Positions 1-9,359 of a stretch of 64,000 nucleotides of DNA are shown piece by piece. The stretch comes from Variovorax sp. PAMC 28711 (GTDB lineage Bacteria > Pseudomonadota > Gammaproteobacteria > Burkholderiales > Burkholderiaceae_C), in contig NZ_CP014517.1 in the NCBI RefSeq assembly GCF_001577265.1, positions 2,347,001 to 2,411,000 on the forward strand, written 5' to 3'. Under the pieces are notes generated by a model, which saw only the letters and a program-made list of their open reading frames with translations, was not told the origin of the DNA and ran no database searches. Every line of letters starts with the position of its first letter. Position 1 is the stretch's first letter. The position numbers and the translations under genes are program-made.

Positions 1-476
1 GCATGGAACTGCTGAAGTCGAAGGTGCCGGGCTTCACGCCGGTGCATATCCCGTTCCAGGGCAATCCGCAAGCCGTCACCGCCATCATCGGCGGCCAGGT
101 GCAGATGGCGCTGGTGCCGCCGGGCATCGCGCAGCCGCAGGCGAAGGGCGGCAAGCTCAAGGTGATTGGCCTCACCACCAGCGGGCGCAGCGTGCTGATG
201 CCCGAGGCGGATTCGCTCGCAGCGGCCGGCGTGAAGGACTTCCAGCTCGAGGTGTGGACCGCGCTCATCGGCCCGGCCAGCTTGCCGAAGGCAGCGCAGG
301 AGCGCCTCGCGATCGAGATGCCGAAGATCATGCAGAACGCCGACGTGCGCCGGCAGCTCTTCAACCAGGGGTGGCAGGCCGTGGGCACCTCGTCCGAGGG
401 CCTGAAGACGCGGATCAAGCAGGAGAGCGCGACGATGGCCGACATCATCGCCAAGCGCGGCATCAAGATCGAATGA
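1..476 (+). CDS. Bug/TctC-family periplasmic binding protein (3' part)
   Basis: Only the last 157 or so residues are in the window; the gene starts upstream. The visible part matches the C-terminal lobe of Bug proteins (the extracytoplasmic binding subunits of tripartite tricarboxylate transporters): VHIPFQGNPQAVTAIIGGQV and VKDFQLEVWTALIGPASLP are typical of the family. These periplasmic proteins bind small carboxylates and related compounds; the ligand cannot be read from the sequence. Its TGA stop overlaps the ATG of the following flavoprotein (ATGA at 473-476), so the two are almost certainly co-transcribed. The family call is firm, the substrate is unknown. Confidence 0.9.
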   Translation, partial: MELLKSKVPGFTPVHIPFQGNPQAVTAIIGGQVQMALVPPGIAQPQAKGGKLKVIGLTTSGRSVLMPEADSLAAAGVKDFQLEVWTALIGPASLPKAAQERLAIEMPKIMQNADVRRQLFNQGWQAVGTSSEGLKTRIKQESATMADIIAKRGIKIE

Positions 477-1849
477 GCGTGCAAGCCCCCACCATCGACG
501 AGCCGGCGCGCAGCCTGCCGGTCTTCGGCGAATACGACGTGGTCGTGGTCGGTGGCGGGCCGGCCGGCATCGCGGCGAGCGTGAGCGCGGCGCGCCATGG
601 CGCGCGCACCTTGCTGGTCGAGCGCTACGGATTCCTCGGTGGCATGGGCACGGCCGGCGGTGTCACCAATTTCGCGGGGCTGTACGGCAAGCGCGGTGGC
701 GAGATGCAGCAGCTGGTGCACGGCGTGGCCGACGACCTGCTCTCGCGCATCGACGCGATGGGCGGCCTCAACACGCCGCAGGACGGCATGCAGGGACGCA
801 TCCGCGTGCGCTCGTACGACACGTCGGTCTACAAGATGGCGGCCGACCAGCTGCTGCAGAGTGCCGGCGTGTCGCTGCTGTTCCATGCGTGGGCGGCGGC
901 GGTCGTTCGTGAAAAGGGTGGCGATGGCGAGCGCATCGCCGCGCTGGTGGTCGAAACGAAATCGGGTCGCCAGGCGATCCGCGCGACGGCGTTCATCGAT
1001 GCCAGCGGCGATGCCGACGTGGCCGCCTTCGCCGGCGTGCCCTTCACCGTCGGCGACGGCCACGGCAGCGGTCTGTATCCGACCACGATGTTTCGCGTCG
1101 GCCAGGTCGATGCGCCGCGCGCGCTGGCTGCGGTCGGCGAGTTCAAGGCGATCAACGCGCTGATGGCAGAGGCGCGCGAAAGCCGGCCGGGCGTCTATGA
1201 CTTCCCGCGCGACGGCGCGATCCTGCGGCCCAACATCGACCCGCGCGAATGGCGCGCCAACGTCACGCAGATTCGCAATGCCGCGGGCCAGGCGATGAAC
1301 GGTGTCGATGCGCAGGAGCTGAGCGATGGCGAGCTCGAAGGCCGGCGTCAGGTCGCCGAGTACTTCCGTTTCCTGAAGGCCGAGGTGCCGGGCTTCGAGC
1401 AATCGGCCATCGTGGAAATTGCGCCGCAGGTGGGCCTGCGCGAGACGCGGCGCATCGAGGGCGTGTACGCGCTCACGGGCGAAGACATCCTTTCATCCGC
1501 GCGCTTCGAGGACAGCATCGGCATCAACGCGTGGCCCATGGAAATGCACGCCGAGGGCCGCATCGAATGGGCGTTCCCACGGGACGAGACGCGCACCTTC
1601 AACCAGCTGCCCTGGCGCATGCTGGTGCCGCGCACGGTGAGCAACCTGCTGGTCGCCGGGCGTTGCGCGTCGATGACGCACGAAGGTCAGTCGGCGGCGC
1701 GCGCGAGTGGCGGGTGTTTCGTGATGGGGCAGGCGGCGGGCACCGCTGCGGCCACGCTGGCGACCGGTGCGGTGGGCCGCTTCATGGACATCGACGTGCC
1801 GGCGCTACAACGCACGTTGCAGGCCGACGGCGCCGACCTCGACCGCTAG
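473..1849 (+). CDS. FAD-dependent oxidoreductase (FAD_oxidored family)
   Basis: A 458-residue flavoprotein. The dinucleotide-binding motif VGGGPAG sits at about residues 26-32, followed by the LVERYGFLGG segment that ends the first Rossmann beta-alpha-beta unit; the C-terminal MGQAAGTAAA stretch is the second FAD contact seen in this family. It lacks a signal peptide and is probably cytoplasmic. The ATG at 473 was chosen because it overlaps the stop of the upstream Bug protein; the frame is open further upstream, but only inside that gene. Coupling to a Bug carboxylate-binding protein suggests oxidation of an imported organic acid. The substrate is unknown. Confidence 0.88.
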   Translation: MSVQAPTIDEPARSLPVFGEYDVVVVGGGPAGIAASVSAARHGARTLLVERYGFLGGMGTAGGVTNFAGLYGKRGGEMQQLVHGVADDLLSRIDAMGGLNTPQDGMQGRIRVRSYDTSVYKMAADQLLQSAGVSLLFHAWAAAVVREKGGDGERIAALVVETKSGRQAIRATAFIDASGDADVAAFAGVPFTVGDGHGSGLYPTTMFRVGQVDAPRALAAVGEFKAINALMAEARESRPGVYDFPRDGAILRPNIDPREWRANVTQIRNAAGQAMNGVDAQELSDGELEGRRQVAEYFRFLKAEVPGFEQSAIVEIAPQVGLRETRRIEGVYALTGEDILSSARFEDSIGINAWPMEMHAEGRIEWAFPRDETRTFNQLPWRMLVPRTVSNLLVAGRCASMTHEGQSAARASGGCFVMGQAAGTAAATLATGAVGRFMDIDVPALQRTLQADGADLDR

Positions 1850-1860
1850 CGACGAGCCGA

Positions 1861-2763
1861 TCAGCGGTAGCCCGACTCGTTCGGGTTGTGGATGATCCAG
1901 ATCAGGTTGCCGCTGGAGAAGTCGCCCATGCCACCGCCCGCAAAGATCAACCGGCCCTGGCCCTTGTAGGTCATCTCGAAGCGGTGACGGTCAGCGCCGA
2001 AGTAGAACGGAATCCACGCCTTGCCGGTCATGTAGGCGCCCTGGTCGGTCGCGGGGCCGATGAGGTCCTGCACCTGGCGCGTCGTCATGCCGATCTGCAG
2101 CTTGGTGAACTTGCTGTTCGGTGCCGGGTTGCCCGTGATCTCGCCTTCGAAATCGTTCAGGCCTTTCACGGTGCGGCCGCTGCCGGCTTCCACCTTCGAC
2201 GAATCCACCACGGTGCCGCGTGCGTCCATGCCGGCCTTGCCGGCGCCGACGGTCGAGGGTGCGGTGGGTTGCGGCGCAGGCGCTGCCGCAGCGACTGGTG
2301 CGGGTCGCGCCGGTTCGACGGCGACGGCGCAGCGATCGAGGTCGACGATCTTCTGCTTGCTCTTCGGCACGAAGCGGTAATCGCGGATCTTCGTGGTCAC
2401 CGTGCCGCCGCTGAAGCCGGGCGCCATCGCGCGGCAGCGGAAGAACGTCGCGTCGCCTTCTTCGACGGCATAGGTGCCCGCCGGTGCGCCGCGGCCTGCT
2501 TTCGCAAGCGTGAGCGTCGTGGTCTTGCCGACGAGGTCCGCCTTGAGGCCCTTCTCGTTGCCCTCGCCGAGGGCGTCGGTGAGTTGCCGGTAGTCCAGCC
2601 CTTCGACCGCGGGCGGCGGTGGCGGTGCCACGGGCGCCGCGGGCGCCGGTGCCGCGGCAGCGGCGGACGCGGGTGCGGCGGTCTTCGACGCCGAGGAGCA
2701 ACCCGCAACGAGCACGGCGACAGCGACAGCGACAGCGAGGAAAGGCAGGGGTGTTTTCAGCAT
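1861..2763 (-). CDS. BamE-fold (SmpA/OmlA-like) lipoprotein
   Basis: A 300-residue predicted lipoprotein. It has an N-terminal hydrophobic signal ending in the lipobox LVAGC, then an Ala/Pro-rich linker, a middle domain without a recognised family, and a C-terminal domain beginning LQIGMTTRQVQDLIG. That phrase is the 'G-M-T-x-x-Q-V-x-x-x-L-G' signature of the BamE/SmpA fold. The ATG at 2763 is chosen; a TTG one codon earlier (2766) has a slightly better distance to the GGAG box and remains possible. It is convergent with the flavoprotein gene and divergent from tesB. It is distinct from the true BamE at 56956 in being longer and in carrying the extra middle domain; its function is unknown. 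Confidence 0.75.
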   Translation of the reverse strand: MLKTPLPFLAVAVAVAVLVAGCSSASKTAAPASAAAAAPAPAAPVAPPPPPAVEGLDYRQLTDALGEGNEKGLKADLVGKTTTLTLAKAGRGAPAGTYAVEEGDATFFRCRAMAPGFSGGTVTTKIRDYRFVPKSKQKIVDLDRCAVAVEPARPAPVAAAAPAPQPTAPSTVGAGKAGMDARGTVVDSSKVEAGSGRTVKGLNDFEGEITGNPAPNSKFTKLQIGMTTRQVQDLIGPATDQGAYMTGKAWIPFYFGADRHRFEMTYKGQGRLIFAGGGMGDFSSGNLIWIIHNPNESGYR

Positions 2764-2864
2764 CAAGTCGGAACTCCAGAGGATCGATGGCCGGAAGGCT
2801 GCGGCATTTTCACGGATTCCAAAGCGACAGCCGCCTGGCGCCTCTTTTGCTAAGGTTGGCGCAA

Positions 2865-3740
2865 ATGACCGACGCCCCCACCGCTGCCTGCCTTGTCGAC
2901 GACCTCGTGACCCTGATGCGCCTCGAACCCGTGGGAGAAGACCGCTTTCGCGGCCAGAGCGAAGACATCGGAACGCCTGCCGTGTTCGGCGGCCAGGTGC
3001 TCGGCCAGGCGGTGATGGCGGCCAGCCGCACCGTCGAGCCCGACCGGCCGATGCACTCGATGCACGCCTACTTCCTTCTGCCCGGCGAGCACGCGCCCAT
3101 CGACTACAGCGTCGACCGCGTGCGCGACGGCCGCAGTTTCACCACGCGGCACGTGCTGGCGCGACAGGAGGACCGGATCATCTTCGAGATGACGGCGTCA
3201 TTCCAGACGGTCGAGGACGGAATCGAACACCAGCTCGCGATGCCCGAAAAAGACGGGCCCGAAGGCCTGCCGAGCGAACTTGAACAACGCGTCGCGCTTG
3301 GCGACAAGTTGCCCGTGCGCTGGCAGGTCAAGGGCATCGAGCCGCACGGCATCGAATACCGCCGGGTCGAGAAAGACGACCTGCTTGCGCCGGTGGCGCG
3401 CGAGGGCGGCAGCGCGATCTGGATGCGCGCCGTGTCGCCGCTGCCGGACGAACCCGTCATCCACCGCGCGCTCCTGGCCTATGCGTCCGACCACGGCCTG
3501 CTGCGCGCCGCGATGGTGCCGCACGGCCTGACCTTCATGACCGGCAAGGTGCGCGCCGCAAGCCTCGACCACGCGATGTGGTTCCACCGCGAGTTCCGCT
3601 TCGACGACTGGCTGCTCTACGTGATCGACTCGCCGAGCGCGAGCGGTGCGCGCGGCCTGTGCCGCGGCAGCGTGTTCACGCGCGACGGCACGCTGGTCGC
3701 GTCGACCGCGCAAGAGGGCATGCTGCGCGTGCTGCGCTGA
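2865..3740 (+). CDS. tesB: Acyl-CoA thioesterase II
   Basis: A 291-residue double hot-dog thioesterase, close to the usual length of about 286. It hydrolyses acyl-CoAs to free acids and CoA in the cytoplasm. The residues that form the TesB catalytic network are recognisable: the Asp in YASDHGLLRAAM and the Gln in STAQEGMLR near the C-terminus. FGGQVLGQAVMAASRTV is the family's N-terminal signature. The ATG at 2865 starts the conserved protein; the frame is open further upstream but carries no homologous sequence there. A TAAGGT hexamer (2851-2856) lies unusually close to the ATG, so the transcript may have almost no leader. Confidence 0.93.
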   Translation: MTDAPTAACLVDDLVTLMRLEPVGEDRFRGQSEDIGTPAVFGGQVLGQAVMAASRTVEPDRPMHSMHAYFLLPGEHAPIDYSVDRVRDGRSFTTRHVLARQEDRIIFEMTASFQTVEDGIEHQLAMPEKDGPEGLPSELEQRVALGDKLPVRWQVKGIEPHGIEYRRVEKDDLLAPVAREGGSAIWMRAVSPLPDEPVIHRALLAYASDHGLLRAAMVPHGLTFMTGKVRAASLDHAMWFHREFRFDDWLLYVIDSPSASGARGLCRGSVFTRDGTLVASTAQEGMLRVLR

Positions 3741-3741
3741 A

Positions 3742-4451
<710 letters not shown>

Positions 4452-4455
<4 letters not shown>

Positions 4456-5207
4456 GAATGGCCTTCCGCTTCGGTGCCCAGATACACCGCCTGCACATCC
4501 GGATGCCCGCGCACCTCGTCGGCGGTGCCGGTCATCAGCACCTTGCCCTGCACCAGCACGGTGAGGCGGGTGGCGAGGCGGAACACGGCGTCCATGTCGT
4601 GCTCGATGAGGAGGATCGCCATGTCCGCGCGCAGCGACTCGATGAGTGCGACCATGCGCGCCGATTCGTCGGGACCCATGCCCGCCATCGGCTCGTCGAG
4701 CAGCAGCAGCTTGGGGTCGGCCGCCAGCGCCAGCGCCACGTCGAGCGCGCGTTGCGCACCGTGCGGCAGCGTGCCGGCGATGCGGTCGCGCTCGCTGGTG
4801 AGGCCGACGCGTTCGGCCAGCGCCACGGCGCGATCGACCAGCGCGCGTTCGTTCGCGCGCGGCGCCATGAAGCGCAGGCTGCTGCCCGCGTGCGCCTGTG
4901 CCGCGAGCATCAGGTTGTCGTGCACGGTTTCCTTCGCGAACACGCGCGTCACCTGGAAGCAGCGCGACATGCCGGCCGCCACGCGCTGGTGGTCCTTGAA
5001 GCCGGTGATGTCTTTCTCGTCGAGCAGGATGCGCCCCGCGTCGGCCGCGAGGAGGCCGGTGATGAGATTGACCAGCGTGGTCTTGCCCGCGCCGTTCGGG
5101 CCGATCAGCGCATGCACTTCGCCGCGCTCGACCGTGAGGCTGACGTGGTCAGTCGCCAGCAAACCGCCGAAGCGTTTCACCAGGCCATCGATGCGAAAGA
5201 GGCTCAT
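4452..5207 (-). CDS. livG: Branched-chain amino acid ABC transporter ATPase LivG
   Basis: A 251-residue ABC ATPase: Walker A GPNGAGKTT, the LivG-type signature LPHGAQR, Walker B LLLLDEPMAGM, then the switch histidine in LLIEHDMDAVF. The frame is open upstream into livM, but the ATG at 5207 gives the correct N-terminus (MSLFRIDGLVKRFGG) and overlaps the livM stop. It couples ATP hydrolysis to import through LivH and LivM. Confidence 0.95.
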
Positions 5208-6142
5208 GCGACGGCCTTTCGGCTGCGGCTCAGGGCCGCGAGGCCCTTGGGCGCCCACAAGGCCACCGCGATCAGCAGCAGCCCGAGCGGCAGGTGCCAG
5301 TGGTCGGTGTATTGCTTGAGCACTTCTTCGAGCAGCAGCCACACCACCGCGCCGATCGGACCGCCCCAGCTGCGCCCGAGCCCGCCGATGACGACCATCA
5401 CCAGCAACGTGGCCGACTGCGTCCAGTGCATCGTCGCCGGGCTCACGAAACCGTTGCCACCTGCGAGCAGCGCACCGGCCAGCCCGGCGATGGCACCGGC
5501 GACCGCGAACGCGACGAGCTGCAGGCGGAACACCGGGTAGCCGAGCGCGCGCATGCGCACCTCGTTGTCGCGAATGCCCATCAGCGCATGGCCGAAGCGC
5601 GAGCGCGTGGCGCGGTGCAGCCAGGTCAGCACCAGCGCGACGATGGCGAGCACGACCCAGTAAAAGGTCGGCTCGTTGCCAAGGTCGAGGCCGGGCAGCA
5701 GCGTGGGTCGCGCCATCAGCGTGTAGCCGTCGTCGCCGCCGTATTTGCGCAGCGACACCACGACGAAGTACAGCATCTGCGCGAACGCCAGCGTGGTCAT
5801 GATGAAGTAGATGCCGCGCGTGCGCAGCGCCACGGTGCCAATGAGCGCGGCGACCCCGCCGGCCACCAGCGCGGCGGCGGGCCACAGCACCCATGCCGAC
5901 ATCACGCCCGCGTCGCTCAGCGCGACCACGGTGTAGGCGCCGACCCCGATGAACGCGGCGTGCCCGAGCGCCACCATGCCCCCGAACCCGAGAATGAAAT
6001 TGAGGCTGGCCGCCGCCAGCGCCACCACGAGCACGCGCCGCACGAAGCCGACGTAGAACTCCAGGCCCAGCAGCGGCGCGACCAGCGGAAAGGCGGCCAG
6101 CACCACGAGCGCCACGGCGATGCCGATGAAAGACTTCTTCAT
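5204..6142 (-). CDS. livM: Branched-chain amino acid ABC transporter permease LivM
   Basis: A 312-residue polytopic inner-membrane protein. It is rich in hydrophobic segments and has the LivM hallmarks FGGMVALGHAAFIGVGAY and VVIGGLGRSWGGPIGA near the permease-ATPase contact region. The ATG at 6142 overlaps the livH stop by one codon frame shift (ATGA). It forms the translocation pathway with LivH. The end overlaps livG. The ligand specificity cannot be deduced from the permease. Confidence 0.95.
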   Translation of the reverse strand: MKKSFIGIAVALVVLAAFPLVAPLLGLEFYVGFVRRVLVVALAAASLNFILGFGGMVALGHAAFIGVGAYTVVALSDAGVMSAWVLWPAAALVAGGVAALIGTVALRTRGIYFIMTTLAFAQMLYFVVVSLRKYGGDDGYTLMARPTLLPGLDLGNEPTFYWVVLAIVALVLTWLHRATRSRFGHALMGIRDNEVRMRALGYPVFRLQLVAFAVAGAIAGLAGALLAGGNGFVSPATMHWTQSATLLVMVVIGGLGRSWGGPIGAVVWLLLEEVLKQYTDHWHLPLGLLLIAVALWAPKGLAALSRSRKAVA

Positions 6143-7059
6143 GCGCGCGCCGAGAAAAGACCTGAAGGACGGAAGAGGAGGACGCCCACCATCAGCGCGT
6201 ACATCGCCACTTCCGCGAAGAGCGGGCCGAGGTCGGCCGCGGTCGAAGGCGGCAAGGTCGCGCGCAGCAGCATCGGCACGAACGCCCGGCCGACGGTGTC
6301 GACCACGCCCACGAGCAGTGCAGCCACGAAGGCGCCGCGCACCGAACCGATGCCGCCGATTACCAGCACCACCAGCGCCGGGATCAGGATCTGCTCGCCC
6401 ATGCCGACCTGCACCGCGACGATCGGCCCCATCAGCGCGCCGGCCAGTGCGGCAAGCGCTGCGCCCAGCAAGAACACGCCGTTGAAAATGCGGCCCACGC
6501 GCACGCCCATGAGCTCGGCCATCGGCCGGTCGGACGCGCCCGCGCGCACCCGCATGCCAATGCGCGTGTGGTTGACCAGCAGCCACAAAAGGATGGCGAC
6601 GACGATGCCGCCGCCGAGGATGACGAGGCGGTACGCCGGGTAGGGCAAGCCCTCCATGAGCTGCACCGGGCCCGAGAGCGCCGCGGGCGTCGGCGCCATC
6701 ACCGGCGACGGGCCCCACACCATCGTGACGATGTCGTCGGCCACGAGGATCACGCCGAAAGTCGCCAGCACCTGCGCCAAATGATCACGCGAATACAGGC
6801 GGCGCATCAACAGCACTTCGAGCAGCAGCGCGACCCCCACGGTGACGAGCACCGCGATGACGATTGCCGCGGTGAACGACCCGGTGCGCGTGTGCGCTTC
6901 GGCCGCCACGTAGGCGCCCGACATGAAGAGCGAACCGTGCGCCAGGTTCAGCACGTCCATGATGCCGAACACCAGCGTGAGGCCCGCCGCCAGCAGGAAC
7001 AGCATCAGGCCGTAGCCGAGGCCGTTCAGCAGCTGTTCGAGAACGAGGATGCCACTCAT
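6139..7059 (-). CDS. livH: Branched-chain amino acid ABC transporter permease LivH
   Basis: A 306-residue hydrophobic permease with the family phrases NGLGYGLMLFLLAAGLTLVF, NLAHGSLFMSGAY and LVIGGIGSVRGAFVAAL. It is the partner of LivM in the membrane. It starts 19 bp after the binding-protein stop. It is about the normal length (290-310). Confidence 0.95.
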   Translation of the reverse strand: MSGILVLEQLLNGLGYGLMLFLLAAGLTLVFGIMDVLNLAHGSLFMSGAYVAAEAHTRTGSFTAAIVIAVLVTVGVALLLEVLLMRRLYSRDHLAQVLATFGVILVADDIVTMVWGPSPVMAPTPAALSGPVQLMEGLPYPAYRLVILGGGIVVAILLWLLVNHTRIGMRVRAGASDRPMAELMGVRVGRIFNGVFLLGAALAALAGALMGPIVAVQVGMGEQILIPALVVLVIGGIGSVRGAFVAALLVGVVDTVGRAFVPMLLRATLPPSTAADLGPLFAEVAMYALMVGVLLFRPSGLFSARA

Positions 7060-7078
7060 CGGGCAGTCGCCGCCGCGA

Positions 7079-8248
7079 TCACTTCAAGGGGCAGTTCTGC
7101 GCGTAGGTGTCGCCGTAGTTGGTGAGCAGCGTGCTGACCGTCTTGTTGGTGATCTTGCCTTGCGCGTCCTTGCCGATCACGCGCAGGTAGAAGTTCTCGA
7201 TCGGGTAATGGTTGTTCGCGTACTTGAAGGCGCCGCGCGTCGAGGCGTAGTTGGCTTTCTTGAGCGCGGCGATCACGGCTTCGCGGTTCTGCGCATTGCC
7301 GCCGGCCTGCTTGACCGCGGCGTCCATCGCGAGGATCGCGTCGTAGGCCTGCGCGGCGTAGAGCGACGGGTAGCGGTTGTTGTATTCCTTCTTGAAGGCC
7401 GCGACGAACGCCTTGTTGGCCGCGTTGTCCATGTCGTGCGCCCAATGCGAGGTGTTGAACAGGCCGAGCATCGGGTCGCCCACGGCGCCGATCACGTCTT
7501 CGTCGGCCGAGAAGCCGCTGGTCACGAGCGTGATGTCTTTCGACAGGCCGGCACCGACGAACTGCTTGATGAAGTTGATGCCCATTGCGCCGGGCAGGAA
7601 GAAGTAGATCGAATCCGGCTTGGCCGCGCGGATCTGCGCGAGTTCGGCCGCGTAGTCGATCTGACCGAGCTTGGTGTACAGCTCTTCGGCGACCTGGCCC
7701 TTGAACTGGCGCTTGAAGCCGACCAGCGAGTCCTTGCCGGCGGGATAGTTGGGCGCGATCAGCACCGTGCGCTTGAAGCCGCGGTCTTGTGCGAACTTGC
7801 CGGCCGCCTCATGGAACTGGTCGTTCTGGTAGGCCGTGCCGAAGAAGTAGGCGTTGCACTGCGCGCCGGCGAACTGGCTCGGGCCGGCATTGGCGGAGAG
7901 ATACGGCACCTTGGCCGCGAACAAGGTCGGGCCGACGGCCAGCGCGATGTTGGAGCCGATCGGGCCGGTGAACAGGTCGATCTTGTCGCGCTGGATCATC
8001 CGGTCGACCAGCTGCTTGGCCTGGTCGGGGCTGCCCGCCATGTCGGCCTGGATGAACTCCACGTCCTGCCCGCCGAGCTTGCCGTTGAGCTGCTTGATCG
8101 CCAGCGCGAACCCGTCACGCGCCTCGGCGCCGAGTGCAGCGAAAGGCCCCGACACGTCGAGCGCGATGCCGACCTTGACGGGGGCCGCCATGACGGACAT
8201 CGCGGAGCCGAGAACGGCCACGCAGAGGAGTTTCTTGAAAGGGGTCAT
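7079..8248 (-). CDS. Periplasmic binding protein of the Liv-type (HAAT) ABC transporter
   Basis: A 389-residue type I periplasmic binding protein. A signal peptide (MTPFKKLLCVAVLGSAMSVMA, cleavage near AMA/AP or MAA/PV) is followed by KVGIALDVSGPFAALGAEAR, the usual start of the Peripla_BP_6 domain. It is first gene of the liv operon and delivers ligand to LivHM. Homologues bind branched-chain amino acids, but many Comamonadaceae paralogues bind aromatic acids or amides instead, so ligand is uncertain. A GGAGAG box precedes the ATG. The promoter and a palindrome lie directly upstream. Confidence 0.92.
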   Translation of the reverse strand: MTPFKKLLCVAVLGSAMSVMAAPVKVGIALDVSGPFAALGAEARDGFALAIKQLNGKLGGQDVEFIQADMAGSPDQAKQLVDRMIQRDKIDLFTGPIGSNIALAVGPTLFAAKVPYLSANAGPSQFAGAQCNAYFFGTAYQNDQFHEAAGKFAQDRGFKRTVLIAPNYPAGKDSLVGFKRQFKGQVAEELYTKLGQIDYAAELAQIRAAKPDSIYFFLPGAMGINFIKQFVGAGLSKDITLVTSGFSADEDVIGAVGDPMLGLFNTSHWAHDMDNAANKAFVAAFKKEYNNRYPSLYAAQAYDAILAMDAAVKQAGGNAQNREAVIAALKKANYASTRGAFKYANNHYPIENFYLRVIGKDAQGKITNKTVSTLLTNYGDTYAQNCPLK

Positions 8249-8294
8249 AAGGGCTCTCCGGCAAGAAGGAAGACAGACAATGTGGACATAGACC

Positions 8295-8310
8295 GTTTAC
8301 AGCTAAATAC
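8295..8310. promoter_or_regulatory. Imperfect palindrome, candidate repressor site of the liv operon
   Basis: GTTTACAGCTAAATAC is centred on AGCT and reads 10 of 16 bases alike on both strands. A wider GTTTA (8295-8299) / TAAAC (8319-8323) pair brackets the predicted -10 box. Position over the start of transcription is typical of a repressor operator. The binding protein is unknown and no regulator gene is adjacent. Confidence 0.4.
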
Positions 8311-8336
8311 TTTAACCATAAACAATCGGCTGTCAA
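8309..8336 (-). promoter_or_regulatory. Predicted sigma-70 promoter of the liv operon
   Basis: On the minus strand a perfect -35 TTGACA (8336-8331) is followed after 16 bp by TAAAGT (8314-8309), a 4/6 match to the -10 consensus. The start of transcription would fall near 8300, about 50 bp ahead of the ATG at 8248. The area is clearly more AT-rich than its surroundings. Confidence 0.6.
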
Positions 8337-8408
8337 CGGCGCTTGCACGAATAGTGCCAGCTCTGTTTTTTCCTGTAGAAGGCGATGCCCTTCAGGCGTG
8401 CGATGGAT

Positions 8409-9359
8409 TCAGCGCCGCATGGCGCCGACGAGGCGCACAGTCAGGCGCCCGCCGAACATCACGACCGCCAGCGCCGCGACCACGAACGCGCTGCCGGCCC
8501 ATTGCCACGGCGACACGCGCTCGCCGAGCAGCAGCATGCCGGCGGCCAGGCCGATGACCGGCACGCCGAGGCTGAACGGCGCGACCCGGTTGGCGGGATG
8601 GCGCTTGAGCAGCCAGGTCCAGAGCGCATAGGCCGCGATGGTCGCGAACCAGCCGAGATAGGCGACGCCGACCCACGCACCCACGCTCGCGTGCGTCCAC
8701 GCCCAGCGCGAGGCCACCGGGTCGAACCACCAGGCCATCAACGCGAACGGGAGGATCGGCACCAGCGACATCCACACCACGAACTGCAGCGGGTCGTAGC
8801 CCGGCTGCGCGGCCTGCGCGCGGCGGGCGATCACGTTCGACGCGGCCCACATCAGCGCGGCGAACAGGTTCAGCACGAGGCTGGCGAGCGTGATGCCGCC
8901 CGCCGCAGACGGCGCACTGCCGGCCGTGGCGACGTTGAGCGCGAAGCAGGCGAGCCCCATCGCCGCGAGCGCGAGGCCGGCGCGCAGCGGGCCGCTCAGC
9001 CGCTCGTGCAGCAGCACCATGCCGAGCAGCGTGGTGAAGAACACCTGCGTCTGCATCAGCACCGACGCCAGCGCGGCCGTCATGCCGAGTTGCAGCGCGA
9101 CGAACAACAGGCCGAACTGGCCAAACTGCGCGAGCCCGGCCGGCACCAGCCAGCGCCACGACAGGCTCGGCCGCTTGACGAACAGGAGCAGCGGCAGCAC
9201 CGCGAACACATAGCGGAAGGTGCCGAGCTGGAACGGCGTGAAGTCGCGCAGCGAGTACTTCATCGCGACGAAGTTGAGGCCCCAGATCACCACCACGCCG
9301 AGCGCAGCGACGAGGTCGCGGCCCACCATGGGAACCGGCAGCGCGGCTGCGGCCCTCAT
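8409..9359 (-). CDS. EamA-family (DMT superfamily) transporter
   Basis: A 316-residue membrane protein made of two EamA repeats of about five helices each; the N-terminal repeat starts AALGVVVIWGLNFVAMKYS and the second one FAALMWAASNVIARR. Relatives export amino acids or other metabolites (RhaT/YdcZ/EamA type). The ATG at 9359 overlaps the stop of the GTPase gene, making it the last member of the catabolic operon upstream. In that setting it may export a by-product or an amino-acid analogue, which is inference. An internal ATG 11 codons later is an alternative start. Confidence 0.88.
   Translation of the reverse strand: MRAAAALPVPMVGRDLVAALGVVVIWGLNFVAMKYSLRDFTPFQLGTFRYVFAVLPLLLFVKRPSLSWRWLVPAGLAQFGQFGLLFVALQLGMTAALASVLMQTQVFFTTLLGMVLLHERLSGPLRAGLALAAMGLACFALNVATAGSAPSAAGGITLASLVLNLFAALMWAASNVIARRAQAAQPGYDPLQFVVWMSLVPILPFALMAWWFDPVASRWAWTHASVGAWVGVAYLGWFATIAAYALWTWLLKRHPANRVAPFSLGVPVIGLAAGMLLLGERVSPWQWAGSAFVVAALAVVMFGGRLTVRLVGAMRR

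Noticed and set aside
254..472. Longer N-terminus of the flavoprotein gene at the left edge
   Set aside because: The extension lies inside the Bug-protein gene, is Arg/Asp-rich without homology and would begin at a GTG lacking a ribosome-binding site.
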